DNA of 64,000 nucleotides from Tautonia marina (GTDB taxonomy: Bacteria; Planctomycetota; Planctomycetia; Isosphaerales; Isosphaeraceae), in the NCBI RefSeq assembly GCF_009177065.1, contig NZ_WEZF01000026.1, positions 46,212 through 110,211 of the forward strand, in the 5' to 3' direction. Below, one piece after another: positions 1 through 9,365 of this stretch (position 1 is the first letter of the stretch; every line of letters starts with the position of its first letter). Below the pieces are notes generated by a model, which saw only the letters and a program-made list of their open reading frames with translations, did not search any database and was not told the origin of the DNA. A program made the position numbers and the translations under genes.

Positions 1-365
1 GGGACGGGACCAGTACGACGCTGATGGCGGGCGAGCGTTCTCGAAACGTCGCCGATGCCACCTGGGTCGGCGTCATCCCCTACGCCGAGGTCTGCACCAA
101 CCCCGAGTGGAGAGTGCAGGAGTGCGAGACGGCCAACGTGATGGTCCTCTCGCACACCGGCCCGTCTCCCGACCAGCGTTGGGTCGACGCCCCCAATCAC
201 AAGGGGGCCGGAGCCGACGACTACTGGAGCCTCCATCCCGGCGGCTGCAATTTCCTCTTCTGCGACGGCTCGGTCCGGTTCATCAAGGAATCAGTCGACC
301 CTCGCATCTTCAGCTTCCTCTCGACACGGGCGGGAGGCGAGGCCGTCTCGGCCGACCGATTCTGA
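1..365 (+). CDS. DUF1559 family protein, C-terminal part (cut by window start)
   Basis: The reading frame is open from base 3 and enters the window as [11 protein letters not shown], so the N-terminal pilin-like helix lies upstream. The visible C-terminus carries the family signature: the stretch [20 protein letters not shown], then a terminal [14 protein letters not shown]1559 proteins are a planctomycete-expanded family with a type IV pilin-like N-terminal methylation helix and a C-terminal H-x9-DG motif; they are thought to be exported, but their role is unknown. A complete paralogue lies at 49463-50473 and ends in the comparable [10 protein letters not shown]. No other gene in the window is linked to this one. 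Confidence 0.93.
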   Translation, partial: DGTSTTLMAGERSRNVADATWVGVIPYAEVCTNPEWRVQECETANVMVLSHTGPSPDQRWVDAPNHKGAGADDYWSLHPGGCNFLFCDGSVRFIKESVDPRIFSFLSTRAGGEAVSADRF

Positions 366-674
366 CGCGTCCGGACCATCCTCTTGGGGAGAACCCTCGC
401 CAGGCGGCGGCCGCCCCGACCAGAGGGCGAATGGCGGGTGGCCGTCAGGCGGGTTAGGGGGGCTGCATCTGGCACGAACGGCCCTGCGTCCTGGCCCCAT
501 CCCCCGCCGAGATCATCCGCAATCGTGGGCGCGATTCTCGGTCTCGACGATCCCCCTCGGCCCCGGCCACTCTCGATTTTTCCCCCCACGGCTCAAGTCT
601 CTGGCACACGCAAACGCGGCTCCGTAAACTCTTTGAACTTTGTTGCGCAACGCAGGTGCCGAGAGGCCGCCGCA
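366..674. other. intergenic region before the creatininase-family gene
   Basis: No supportable gene is seen; a long frame continuing upstream from the creatininase gene has no conserved-looking sequence. A 10-base perfect palindrome, GTTGCGCAAC, lies at 642-651 shortly before the start codon and could be a protein-binding site. TAAACT at 625-630 could be a -10 box but lacks a good -35 partner. Confidence 0.5.
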
Positions 675-1436
675 ATGGATCTGATGGAACTGAACTGGCC
701 CGCCGTGGCCGCCCTCGACCGAAACACCCCCGTCGTCTTCCCCATCGCCGCGCTTGAACAGCACGGGCATCACATGCCCGTCTTCACCGATAGCATGCTC
801 CTCGGCGAGGTCCTGCGCCGCGTGAAGGAAACCCCCGTCGCCAACGAGGTCCTCTTTGCCCCGTTGCAATGGCTGGGGAACTCGCATCATCATCTCGATA
901 TGCCTGGAACCCTTTCCGCAACCCCGAGGCTCTATCTCGACCTGCTCCGCGATCTTGCCGAGAACCTCCTCGTGCACGGCTTCCGGCGGATCGCGTTTCT
1001 CAACGGTCACGGCGGCAACATCGTCCCCTCGCAGCAGGTGATCTTCGAACTCCGGCAAACGCACCGCGATCGCGACGACCTGCTGCTCACCTCCCTCACC
1101 TACTGGGAGAGCGCCGACCCCTCCTCGTCCATCGCCGGCCTTTCTCAGACGGCCATGGGCCACGCCTGCGAGTGGGAAACCTCCATGATGCTCGCCCTTC
1201 ATCCCGACCTGGTTTCCCCCAATTATCGCGACGTTCCCGAGGTCCCCTTCGGCGCCGGAGCCTCGCCCGCCTCTCGCGGCTGGACCATGCGCGATCGCAG
1301 TCCGATGGGGCACATCGGCCACCCGGCCGTTGCCTCGGCGGAAAAAGGCGAGGCCCTGTTCCGCGTCTTCGCCGAGGGAGTGAGCCGTTATCTCCAACGT
1401 ATGATCAACTGGTCAGGTGACTCGTGGAATCTCTAA
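675..1436 (+). CDS. creatininase family protein (metal-dependent amidohydrolase)
   Basis: This 253-residue protein has the creatininase/MftE-type metal site: ALEQHGHHMP near residue 25 (Glu, His and His ligands), FTDSML just after (Asp ligand), NGHGGN in the middle, and HACEWETSMML (Glu ligand). Family members hydrolyse cyclic amides such as creatinine, FAPy deaminase substrates or mycofactocin peptides, so the substrate here is open. I chose ATG 675, preceded by GAGAGG, because the frame upstream (from 384) is Pro/Arg-rich and unlike the family. The stop overlaps the start of the MFS transporter by 13 bases, which suggests translational coupling and a shared uptake-plus-hydrolysis role. Confidence 0.9.
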   Translation: MDLMELNWPAVAALDRNTPVVFPIAALEQHGHHMPVFTDSMLLGEVLRRVKETPVANEVLFAPLQWLGNSHHHLDMPGTLSATPRLYLDLLRDLAENLLVHGFRRIAFLNGHGGNIVPSQQVIFELRQTHRDRDDLLLTSLTYWESADPSSSIAGLSQTAMGHACEWETSMMLALHPDLVSPNYRDVPEVPFGAGASPASRGWTMRDRSPMGHIGHPAVASAEKGEALFRVFAEGVSRYLQRMINWSGDSWNL

Positions 1437-2728
1437 CTCCTCCCGCGCTCGGCGCTCGCGTTTGGCTCATCTGTGGCGTCCTCCTGCTGGCCACCATGCT
1501 CAACTACATGGACCGGCAGGCCCTGGCCGTCACGCTCCCCACGCTCAAAAACGAGTTCGCGCTGACCGAGAGCCGTGTCGGCATGATCGAAGGGTGCTTT
1601 GGCTACGCCTTCGCCTTCGGCTCGATCTTCTTCGGCCTCCTCGCCGACCGCTGGGGACCGCGCTGGCTTTACCCGATCGTCCTGATCGGCTGGTCGATTG
1701 CCGGCATCGCCACGGCCGGCGCCGGCCAGCCCTGGATCACCGATTGGTTCGAGACGCCCGGCGACTCCCCCGGCACCGGCACCTATCGCTGGCTCCTCCT
1801 CTGCCGGGTCGTGCTCGGCGTCTTCGAGGCCGGCCACTGGCCCTGTGCCCTCTTGACGGTCCGCGCCGTCCTTCCCCCGCAGGGGCTCGCCCTGGGCAAC
1901 GGCATCCTTCAAAGCGGCGCCTCCATCGGCGCGGTCGCCGTCCCCCTCTACATCGAGGCGGCCGAACGGTCGGGATTCTCCTGGGAATTCCCGTTCTGGT
2001 CCATTGGTCTCGTCGGCCTCGCCTGGGTCCCTCTGTGGGGTTTTGCGATCCGAGACCAGCAACTGCGCCTGCCTCACGGCTACTCCAGTGACCCGATACC
2101 GACCCCCGGCGATCGCGGCATCCTCCTGCGCCGGCTCGCCGTCCTCGTCGTGGTCATCGCCTCCCTGACCATTAGCTGGCAGTTCCTCCGCGCCTGGCTC
2201 GGCCTGTTCCTGCAGGACTACCACGGCTACGGCAAGTTCGCCACCCGAGGTATCATGTCTGCATACTTCATCGTCGCCGATGTCGGCTGCATCCTCTCCG
2301 GCCTCCTCGTGGCCCGCCTCGCCCTCCGAGGCTGGCGCGTCTCCAGCGCTCGACGCCTCGGCTACCTCCTTTTCTCCCTGCTCGCCCTGGGTGCCTCGCT
2401 CGTCCCCTTTGCCGGCGATGGTGCCCTCATGGTCGCCCTCCTCCTCATCGCCGGAGCCGGAATCCTCGGCCTCCACCCTTACTACTACGCCTTCACCCAG
2501 GAACTTTCCGCCCGCCGCATGGGCATCCTTTCCGGCGGCCTCGCCGCCTGGGGCTGGGTCGCCTCCAGCCTCTGGCAGATCCGCATCGGCAGCCTCATCG
2601 AGCAGACCCGCAGCTACGGCCTCGGCCTCGTCATCGTCGGCCTCGTGCCGATGGTCGGCTGCCTTGTCCTCCTCCTCTTTTGGCCCCGCTCCGAACCCAA
2701 ACCCATCACCCCCGGCTCCCCCTCGTAA
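1424..2728 (+). CDS. MFS transporter (anion:cation symporter-like)
   Basis: The 434-residue protein has the 12-helix profile of the major facilitator superfamily. The N-terminus has a typical first helix followed by MLNYMDRQALAVTLPTLKNEF, the pattern of the hexuronate/phthalate-type anion:cation symporters; GLLADRWGPRW is the A-like loop between helices 2 and 3. The start is GTG 1424 inside the end of the creatininase gene. A substrate linked to that hydrolase, such as an organic acid or cyclic amide, is an inference from coupling only. Confidence 0.88.
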   Translation: MESLTPPALGARVWLICGVLLLATMLNYMDRQALAVTLPTLKNEFALTESRVGMIEGCFGYAFAFGSIFFGLLADRWGPRWLYPIVLIGWSIAGIATAGAGQPWITDWFETPGDSPGTGTYRWLLLCRVVLGVFEAGHWPCALLTVRAVLPPQGLALGNGILQSGASIGAVAVPLYIEAAERSGFSWEFPFWSIGLVGLAWVPLWGFAIRDQQLRLPHGYSSDPIPTPGDRGILLRRLAVLVVVIASLTISWQFLRAWLGLFLQDYHGYGKFATRGIMSAYFIVADVGCILSGLLVARLALRGWRVSSARRLGYLLFSLLALGASLVPFAGDGALMVALLLIAGAGILGLHPYYYAFTQELSARRMGILSGGLAAWGWVASSLWQIRIGSLIEQTRSYGLGLVIVGLVPMVGCLVLLLFWPRSEPKPITPGSPS

Positions 2729-2741
2729 CCTTCCGCAGTCC

Positions 2742-2780
2742 GGTTGGTTCGGACACCATCCCGCCGTGTCCGGACCAACC
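2742..2780. terminator. strong hairpin between convergent genes
   Basis: Two 15-base arms (2742-2756 and 2766-2780) pair with a single G-T wobble around a 9-base loop. The hairpin sits between the stop of the plus-strand MFS gene and the stop of the minus-strand EF-hand gene, where a bidirectional terminator is expected. There is no long T run. Confidence 0.6.
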
Positions 2781-2857
2781 CGCGAACAAGATCTGAGCGA
2801 GAAACCCACGAATCGCGTTCGGATCGAGCGTTCAATCGGGTTGATGGATCGCCCGGG

Positions 2858-4207
2858 TCACCGAGTCTCCTGGGCGCCGGCCTCGTCGTCGATCTGGGAA
2901 TGGGCCTGGGCTTCTTCCATCAACAGCAAGGCCAGCGCCTGCTCCAGCTCGGCCGGCTTGAACCCGAAGGGGCCCCGGCCACTCTTGAAGGCGACCAGGC
3001 CCTCGCGATCGATCAGGTAGAGTCGCGCAGGCATCCCACTATAGAGCGTTCCCACCGGGTCCTCGATCGAGTCGACAACCATCGGCATCCCCAGGTCGAG
3101 CGTCCGCTGGCAGAGGCGGGCCACCTCCACCCGGCCGGCGTCGTCGGTCGGCTGGGGAAGGGTGTAGCCCTGTCGGAAATTGTCGAACATATGCCAACCG
3201 TCCGTCGGGTGTGCCTCTCGGACGTAGACAAGCAGGAAACCGGCCCGGTCCCGGTATCGGCGGAAAAGCTTCTCGATGTTCCCGGCCTGGCTCCGGAACG
3301 GGCCGCACGTGAAGTTACCAAAGATCAAGACGACCGGCTTGTCCAGCCGTTCGCGGTAGGCCGAGAGCGTCACGTCGCGGTCCCCATCCACCGAACCCAG
3401 GGTGAAGTCGGGCGCGACATCGCCGATGCCAGGTCCAGGCCAGAGCGACCCGATTTCCTGCGTGAACAGACCACGAATCAGGGTCGACTTGCTCGGCCCC
3501 TCCGGTGAAGGCGGCAGCCCTTCTCCCTTGATCCCCGGTTCCATCATCAAGCGATTGAACGTCCCCTGATTGAAAACGCCCTTCAGCTCATCTCGCGACA
3601 GGAAGCCGAGATCCCCCCGGTCCAGCCGCTCGAACAGCGCGAGGAACTCGGCCCGACCCACCTTCCCGTTCCCATCGGTATCGGCCAGATAAAACAGGGC
3701 CGTACCCGGCCCCCCGGCCAGCGCATGTTCCGACCAATCAAAGTCATCTCTGGTAATCAGCCCGTCGCCGGTTCGGTCCACGGCGATGAAGTCATCAGCC
3801 GTGCCGGGCCACTCCTCTTGAGAAACAAATCCGTCGTTGTTCATGTCAAGGCGGCTGCGGACTTCCGTCCAGGAGAATCGAGAGCCCCCCGTAGGGCGTC
3901 GGAACCAGCCGTCGGACGCGTTGAGCTGACTTCCCCGGAGAATGTCTGTAAGCATTAACATCCATTCTGGTCGTTGCTCGGAAGGCGTCTGCTCCAGCCG
4001 CTTCGCCAGCCAATTGCCGAGCCTTCCCGCCAGTTCGGAATCCCAGAAGGCCCTGGCGGCCGGAGACATCACCTTGGCTGTCGAACCGTCGCCGCTCCCC
4101 TCCTGAGCCTGGGCCAGACCAGTGAGCGTAACCACCAAGAGTCCCACCGAGAGGACCGCGAGCCGCCGACTCCTTGAAGGAAATTCGATCGGAAAACGCT
4201 TGTTCAT
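2858..4207 (-). CDS. EF-hand protein with iodothyronine-deiodinase-like thioredoxin domain
   Basis: 449 residues with an N-terminal signal segment (about residues 14-35). Three EF-hand loops follow: DMNNDGFVSQEE near 121, DRTGDGLITRDD near 144 and DTDGNGKVGRAE near 176. The C-terminal half starts GDVAPDFTLGSVDG like a redoxin, then shows IFGNFTCGPF (Cys301) and VYVREAHPTDGW. These two motifs match the deiodinase family, where animal enzymes read NFGSCTUPSF and EEAHxSDGW. Cysteine replaces selenocysteine here (codon TGC). Bacterial deiodinase-like proteins are probably thiol oxidoreductases or peroxiredoxin relatives; true deiodination is unproven. Likely exported and calcium-binding. The gene stands alone between a terminator and the ClC gene. 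Confidence 0.85.
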   Translation of the reverse strand: MNKRFPIEFPSRSRRLAVLSVGLLVVTLTGLAQAQEGSGDGSTAKVMSPAARAFWDSELAGRLGNWLAKRLEQTPSEQRPEWMLMLTDILRGSQLNASDGWFRRPTGGSRFSWTEVRSRLDMNNDGFVSQEEWPGTADDFIAVDRTGDGLITRDDFDWSEHALAGGPGTALFYLADTDGNGKVGRAEFLALFERLDRGDLGFLSRDELKGVFNQGTFNRLMMEPGIKGEGLPPSPEGPSKSTLIRGLFTQEIGSLWPGPGIGDVAPDFTLGSVDGDRDVTLSAYRERLDKPVVLIFGNFTCGPFRSQAGNIEKLFRRYRDRAGFLLVYVREAHPTDGWHMFDNFRQGYTLPQPTDDAGRVEVARLCQRTLDLGMPMVVDSIEDPVGTLYSGMPARLYLIDREGLVAFKSGRGPFGFKPAELEQALALLLMEEAQAHSQIDDEAGAQETR

Positions 4208-4492
4208 CGATCTGCCTTTCTCCCAGGCCTGAAGGGCAATCCGCCGCCAGATCCATCACTGAGCATTCCACACTTTACCCATCACTCATCCCCAATCGAT
4301 AGGGGCCCTTGTCATCCGCAGCACACCAGGAGTCCCCGGCTTGCCGCAGAACAGAGGAATGTCTCTCTGGAATCAAGAGGTTTCTGAACAATGGCCTTTT
4401 CACAATGGCAAGTCCTGCAAGGACGGAGAACGCCCCCCGTGCTCCGGGCTTCGAAGCTGCAACAGGCGTGATCCAAACCCACAGAACCGGAT

Positions 4493-6391
4493 TCAGGCCG
4501 CGGTCGGCTCGGCGGGAGCGCGAAGGGCCTCGATCTGGGCGGTGTAGGCCCTCACCAGATCCTTGCGGCCGAGCAGGCCGATCAGCCGGTTCGGGCCGTC
4601 GGCGGGGACGACGGGCAACTCGTCCACGTTCAGCTCGGTCATCCGCTTCAGCGCGGTGTGCAGGTCGTCTTCAGGGGTGACGGTCATGGGAGATCGGGCG
4701 ATGTCGTCGGCAACCACCAGCGCGCCGAGGTTCCCCGTGCCCAGCAGGGCAAGGCGAACGTCTCGCAGCGAGAAAATGCCGGTGAGCAACCCCTCGTCGT
4801 CGACCACCGGGAAAAGGGTCTCGCTCGACCGAGCCACCCGGCGCACGACCTGGCTAAACGGAGTGGCCTCGGGCACGATCTCCAGCCCCTCGGTACGAAC
4901 GCGCACCTGGTCGACCCGGAGCCGCTCCAGCACGTCGACCACAAAGTCTCCCTGGTGCGCCGGGCTGTCGACCGGCGAGGCGACCTGCTCCTCGTAGATC
5001 GTCCAGTGGCGAGAGAGCCCGACATTGAGCCCGCACACAAGCATCAAGGGGACGAGCAGGCTGTACGATCCGCTCATCTCGCACACCAGCACGATCGAGG
5101 CCAGCGGTGCCTTCGACACCCCCGCGAAGAAGCCCCCCATCCCCACCAGTGCGAAGGCGGCGGGGTTCAGATCCCAGGTCGGCAAAGCGGCGTCGAGCAG
5201 TTGGCCCAGCGCCCCGCCGAGCATGCCGCCGATGAAGATCGACGGGCCGAACACGCCGCCGCTGCCGCCCGAGCTGATCGTCAGACCGGTGGCCGCCGTC
5301 TTCAACAACGCCAGGCTCAGCAGCAACCACACGCCCATGCCGGGGTCGAAGACCGACTCTCCGGGCAGCACCAGCGAGGGCGGCAGGCCGATCGCCCCCC
5401 ACTGCACCCAGCCGTATCCGCCGGTCATCAGTTGCGGGAAGGCCAGCGCCATGATCCCCAGCAGCAACCCACCGATGGCCGGTTTCACGTGCTTCGGCAG
5501 CGGCAAGGGGCGGAACAGATGATCGCGCATCCCGTAGAAGACCCGCACATACAGCCAGCCGACCCCCGCGCAGGCCAGCCCGAGCATGGCAAACAGCGGC
5601 AGCTCCAGCAGGCCGTGGAACTCCAGGTCCGGGACGATGAAAATCGGCCTCGGGGTGATGAATACCGCAAAGGTCGAATACGCCACGATCGCGCTGGCCA
5701 GACACGGCAAGAGCGCCGCCGACTCCATCGCGGCCGTCATGTACAGCACTTCACATGCAAATAAGGCCCCACCCAGCGGTGCCCGGAAGATGGCGCCGAT
5801 CCCGCCGGCCGCGCCGGCGAGCATCAAGAGCCGGCGCTCGTCGGGCGTCAGCTTCAGCACGCCGGCCAGCAACGATCCGAAGCCGGCGCCGACCTGGGCA
5901 ATCGGCCCCTCCGAGCCGGCCGACCCCCCCGAGCCGATGGTGATGATCGACGAGAGCCCCTTGATCAAGGGCACTCGGCCCCGGATCTGGCCGCCGCCTC
6001 GGTGGAAGGCGCGGATCAGCGCGTCGGTTCCATGCCCCTCGGCCTCGGGAGCCCAGGTGAAGACGATCAAGCCCGAGATCAGGCCGCCCACGGTCGGAAT
6101 CAACAATACCAGCCACCAGGTCGCCGGATACGCGATCGGGTGCGGTGTCCCTTCACCCGTCGGCGGCGGCCGCAGGCCCATCCACTCCCCCAGCACCCCG
6201 TGAACCACCGCATCCAGCAGCAGCAGAAAGGCGACCGCCCCCAGCCCCGACACCACCCCCACCAGCGGGCTGCACACCCCCACCCGCCCCGAGCCCGGCG
6301 TCGCCCACCGGGTCGCCAACTGGTTCATCAACCGGAAGATCAAGAAGTCAGCGCGACGGTCAGGAGTTGAAGCGGGGTCGGGATCAGCCAT
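4493..6391 (-). CDS. ClC-family chloride channel/transporter with two CBS domains
   Basis: This 632-residue membrane protein carries the ClC signatures: SAGSEGPIAQ with the gating glutamate at residue 161, and SGGSGGVFGPSIFIGGMLGG in the second half. About ten hydrophobic spans are followed by a C-terminal pair of CBS domains (roughly residues 500-620), which usually bind adenine nucleotides. I chose the ATG at 6391 because the extra 36 residues upstream are Arg-rich and unlike the family; MNQLATRW at 6328 is another possible start. The likely role is Cl-/H+ exchange or chloride conductance in the inner membrane. No operon partner is obvious. Confidence 0.92.
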   Translation of the reverse strand: MADPDPASTPDRRADFLIFRLMNQLATRWATPGSGRVGVCSPLVGVVSGLGAVAFLLLLDAVVHGVLGEWMGLRPPPTGEGTPHPIAYPATWWLVLLIPTVGGLISGLIVFTWAPEAEGHGTDALIRAFHRGGGQIRGRVPLIKGLSSIITIGSGGSAGSEGPIAQVGAGFGSLLAGVLKLTPDERRLLMLAGAAGGIGAIFRAPLGGALFACEVLYMTAAMESAALLPCLASAIVAYSTFAVFITPRPIFIVPDLEFHGLLELPLFAMLGLACAGVGWLYVRVFYGMRDHLFRPLPLPKHVKPAIGGLLLGIMALAFPQLMTGGYGWVQWGAIGLPPSLVLPGESVFDPGMGVWLLLSLALLKTAATGLTISSGGSGGVFGPSIFIGGMLGGALGQLLDAALPTWDLNPAAFALVGMGGFFAGVSKAPLASIVLVCEMSGSYSLLVPLMLVCGLNVGLSRHWTIYEEQVASPVDSPAHQGDFVVDVLERLRVDQVRVRTEGLEIVPEATPFSQVVRRVARSSETLFPVVDDEGLLTGIFSLRDVRLALLGTGNLGALVVADDIARSPMTVTPEDDLHTALKRMTELNVDELPVVPADGPNRLIGLLGRKDLVRAYTAQIEALRAPAEPTAA

Positions 6392-6621
6392 CTGCCTAGC
6401 TCGGTCCTGGGCGCGGTCAGAAATTGGGACAGCTCGGACCCCGCGCGGGCGATTGTCGAGCCGTTCGCCCCGCCGCGATCTCCACAGTCCGTCCCCCATA
6501 CGGAGCCGACCAGCCTCGATCCGTCAGAGGGCCTGGCCTCGATCGACATGAAAACGCCTATCCTACAGAGTTTCGCCCGATCCGTCGATGAGCCCTGGCC
6601 ACCCGTCGGACCCGACACGGC

Positions 6622-7314
6622 TCAACGAATGATGACGAGTTCCGGCCTTCTCTCCCGAAGTCGCTTGAGAGCATCGTCGGTGATCGTCGGATTCCCGGCC
6701 AGGAAATGGACCTTTCGGAGGCTGCGAATCGTGCCGAGGGACTCCAGCCCGGCGTCGCCGATGGCGGGGGCCTCAGGGCGGGAAGGGCCGCGAGCGCCAC
6801 CAAAGGTGAGCTCTCGCAGGCGGGGGAGCCCCTTCAAGTGCTCCAGGCCGGCGTCGCGAATCGCCAGATCGTCGCTGAGGGACAGGACCTCCAGGCGATT
6901 CATCCCGCCGAGGTGCCTCAAACCCTCATCGGAGAAGCGAGGGCCCGTGAAAATGCTGAGCGTCTTCACCCGGCGAAGTGGTGCAATGAGACGCAGATCC
7001 TCATCCGTCGCACCGTTGAGATGGACGAACACGACCGAACCGAAGAAGTCGGGGCCGAGTCGATCGAACAGCCAGCTCGGGGCCCAACCCGGCTTGACGG
7101 AGCCATTCTGCGCGCCGTTTGTGTCCTGCCAGTCGTACCGAACGAAGCCGTTGGACTGTTCGATCTCCTTGACCGCATCTCGCTGGATCCGGGCGGAGTT
7201 GATCCACCAGCCCCCGCAACCCCCGATGAGCAGGACGAGCCCCATCAGCACCCGGACACTCAAGCGGAACACTGGACGCCTTTGCGGGGCGTCAAGATTC
7301 TCATGAGAGTTCAT
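6622..7314 (-). CDS. membrane-anchored leucine-rich-repeat-like protein
   Basis: The 230-residue protein has one N-terminal transmembrane helix (VLMGLVLLIGGCGGWWI, about residues 22-40). Leucine-rich-like repeats follow, such as DEDLRLIAPLRRVKTLSIF, DEGLRHLGGMNRLEVLSL and DAGLEHLKGLPRLRELTF. This is the common planctomycete pattern in which each repeat starts with D-x-G/D-L. A GGAG site sits before the ATG at 7314. The protein probably lies outside the membrane as a binding scaffold; the ligand is unknown. Confidence 0.8.
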   Translation of the reverse strand: MNSHENLDAPQRRPVFRLSVRVLMGLVLLIGGCGGWWINSARIQRDAVKEIEQSNGFVRYDWQDTNGAQNGSVKPGWAPSWLFDRLGPDFFGSVVFVHLNGATDEDLRLIAPLRRVKTLSIFTGPRFSDEGLRHLGGMNRLEVLSLSDDLAIRDAGLEHLKGLPRLRELTFGGARGPSRPEAPAIGDAGLESLGTIRSLRKVHFLAGNPTITDDALKRLRERRPELVIIR

Positions 7315-7593
7315 GCCGATGATCTCCGGCAGGGTGGTGCAGCCGCACGAGGTCTCTGGCCGACTGTTGGCCTGACCTTGAACGCTTCACCCTCGCTCAA
7401 CGAATCGTGCAAACCTCGACGGCCGATCGACAGACCGTGTTCCATCCCCGGCAAAATTTTCCCGCTTTCCCCGGAATCACGCAATTAACCCGCCCCCATT
7501 TCCTGATCTTATCAGACAGGGGCTCCGCTTAGGCCGCCCTCCCTGTTCCACCTGTCGACCTCGCATCCTGGCGCCTTTCGGAACACCGTCATC

Positions 7594-8676
7594 ATGGCCA
7601 CCTCCCTGTCGCAGACGATCGCCAACCGCCTGAACGCCCTGTTGTCCACCGGCCCGAAATCGCGGGAGGGCAAGGCGCGATCGAGCCGGAACGCCCAGAC
7701 GCACGGCCTCTCGAAGCTTGGCAGCCGACCGCCGGCCGAGATGGCCGAGGCGATTTCCGAACGAACCGACCAGTGGCGCGGCGACTACCGCCCCGAAGGC
7801 CCCGCGCAGCAATGGCTCTTCGAGCAGCTCGTGGCCGAGTCCGTCCGTCTCGATACCTGCGTGGCACGGATCTGCGCCGCTCGGGCCGAGCAGGCCGATC
7901 GGGCCGTCGAATCGTGGGACGACGACCGCGCCGCCGCCATCGCCACCCTCGCCGCCCGATTGCTCCATCACCCCGACCGCATCCAGCCCCAGTTGCTCCA
8001 GACCAGGCACGGCGTGCTCTGGCTCCTCGACCGCTGGGCCGAGATCACCGAGGCCATCACGCAAGCCGATGGCTGGACCCGCGACACCTGGCACCGCGCT
8101 CTCGACCTCCTCGGCGTTCCCCCCTCGGCCCGCGACGGCTCCGGCCCCTGGGATCTCCACCCCGAAGACTCCAGCGCCGCCCCCGGCCTCGACCTCATCC
8201 ATCAGGCCACCGCCGCCCTCCGCTCCCGCTTGGAAACGTACCTCAACGCCCGAGACGACCGCGCCCAGGCCGACGCCGCGCTCGGCCTCGCCACCGACGA
8301 CCCGCCCGCCCTCCGCCTTCTCGAACGCTACGCCGTCGACGCGCGTCGCCAGTTCTCTCGTCACCTCAACGAGTTGCGCCGTCTGCAATCCCTCGCCCCT
8401 CACGACGCTCCCACCGCTTCCCGCTCGACCCCGAGCCATCCTCCCGGCCCTCGACCCGACCGCCTCCGACCCCGCGCCGAGTCTTCCTCCCCTCTCTCGG
8501 AGCCCCACTCCACCCCCACCCTTTCCCCCACCGAGCCCACCCCCCCGGCGCGAAACGAACCCAAATCCGGCTCGTCTCTCCGCCCGGTCTCGATCCTCGC
8601 GACCCTTCCCGGTGCCTCCGCCCCCTTGAATCGCCGCGCCCGCCGTGCCCTGGCCGCCGCCGCTCGCCGCTCCTGA
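7594..8676 (+). CDS. conserved hypothetical protein with N-terminal STGPKSREGK..NAQTHGL motif
   Basis: The N-terminus shows ANRLNALLSTGPKSREGKAR and then SSRNAQTHGL. This signature is found at the start of many uncharacterised planctomycete and proteobacterial proteins (N..NA..STGP.T.EGK..S..NA..HG). The remaining ~320 residues are Ala/Arg-rich, helical and probably soluble, and the last 100 are Pro/Ser/Arg-rich and likely disordered. No enzymatic motif is visible and the function is not known. Antisense frames across it are long only because of the GC bias. Confidence 0.75.
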   Translation: MATSLSQTIANRLNALLSTGPKSREGKARSSRNAQTHGLSKLGSRPPAEMAEAISERTDQWRGDYRPEGPAQQWLFEQLVAESVRLDTCVARICAARAEQADRAVESWDDDRAAAIATLAARLLHHPDRIQPQLLQTRHGVLWLLDRWAEITEAITQADGWTRDTWHRALDLLGVPPSARDGSGPWDLHPEDSSAAPGLDLIHQATAALRSRLETYLNARDDRAQADAALGLATDDPPALRLLERYAVDARRQFSRHLNELRRLQSLAPHDAPTASRSTPSHPPGPRPDRLRPRAESSSPLSEPHSTPTLSPTEPTPPARNEPKSGSSLRPVSILATLPGASAPLNRRARRALAAAARRS

Positions 8677-8800
8677 CGCCCCCAAACCACCCGGCTCATC
8701 CCAGATGACACGAACCACGGATCATCCGCATGCCCTGAGTCCGCGCCTCGGCCACCTCCCTGCGTGCCGCATCCGCCACCGTCTCCGACCGATCGCTTCC

Positions 8801-8843
8801 GGCCCTTCTCCCGGCTCGTGGGGAGAGGGTTGGGGAGAGGGGG
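8801..8843. repeat. REP-like palindromic repeat, copy 1
   Basis: The sequence pairs CCCTTCTCCC with GGGGAGAGGG around a short spacer, then runs on as TTGGGGAGAGGGGG. A close relative lies at 53881-53920. Elements with this core are scattered through many bacterial genomes and are non-coding. Confidence 0.6.
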
Positions 8844-9131
8844 CTTTGCGTTCAAAGCCCACCCCGGCGCATCGTCCGAGCCCCTCCTTTCCCCGCCTCC
8901 TCGGAGCATTACGACCACCCTCCACCACGCGCCAACCCGCAGGAGAAATCACCGAACCGGCCCGCGGTTCACCATTCCATCCCGATCAGATCCGAGCGCG
9001 GCGCAAAGGCGCTCGAAGGCACCGCTTCACGCATCGCATCGACGTTCCTGCATCGAGGTATCGAGGCCAAACCTTCATCGCCCCTTCACGTTCAGGAAAT
9101 CGACCGTGTTGAACCTTTGTTGTGCGGCGTC

Positions 9132-9160
9132 TTGACGTTCGGCCGAGAAGTGGCTAGACT
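9132..9160 (+). promoter_or_regulatory. sigma-70-type promoter for the PEGA-like gene
   Basis: TTGACG at 9132-9137 and TAGACT at 9155-9160 are separated by exactly 17 bases. The next plus-strand gene starts about 200 bases downstream at 9366. Confidence 0.55.
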
Positions 9161-9365
9161 CGCCATGCGTGGCGTTTATCCTGCCACCACTCCTGAACGC
9201 ACGCATTGTTGGGCATGAGGCGCACTTGCCTCGCTCGCGAAACCCAACCCCGCCCCTTTTTCCATCCGAAACCTGAGCCGCCGCCGTTCCCCTTCGCTCG
9301 CCCCAGTGTGCGAAGCGGGCCCCGCCCCAGGGCGAGCGCTCATCCTCCCCCCCGGAGTCGGAATC

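Larger units (their letters stand above)
8677..9365. other. long intergenic region with a repeat and a promoter
   Basis: I find no convincing gene in these ~690 bases; the frames present are short and of low-complexity composition. The region holds a REP-like GGGGAGAGGGTTGGGG element at 8801-8843 and a good sigma-70-type promoter at 9132-9160. Confidence 0.6.

Noticed and set aside
1433..2809. Minus-strand 458-codon frame opposite the MFS gene
   Set aside because: Gly/Glu/Asp-rich mirror image of the transporter codons; the plus-strand gene has clear family motifs.
3299..3310. Selenocysteine in the deiodinase-like protein
   Set aside because: The active-site codon is TGC (Cys), so it is not a third selenoprotein.
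7477..8718. Minus-strand 413-codon Gly-rich frame
   Set aside because: It mirrors the hypothetical gene at 7594-8676, which has a conserved N-terminal motif.
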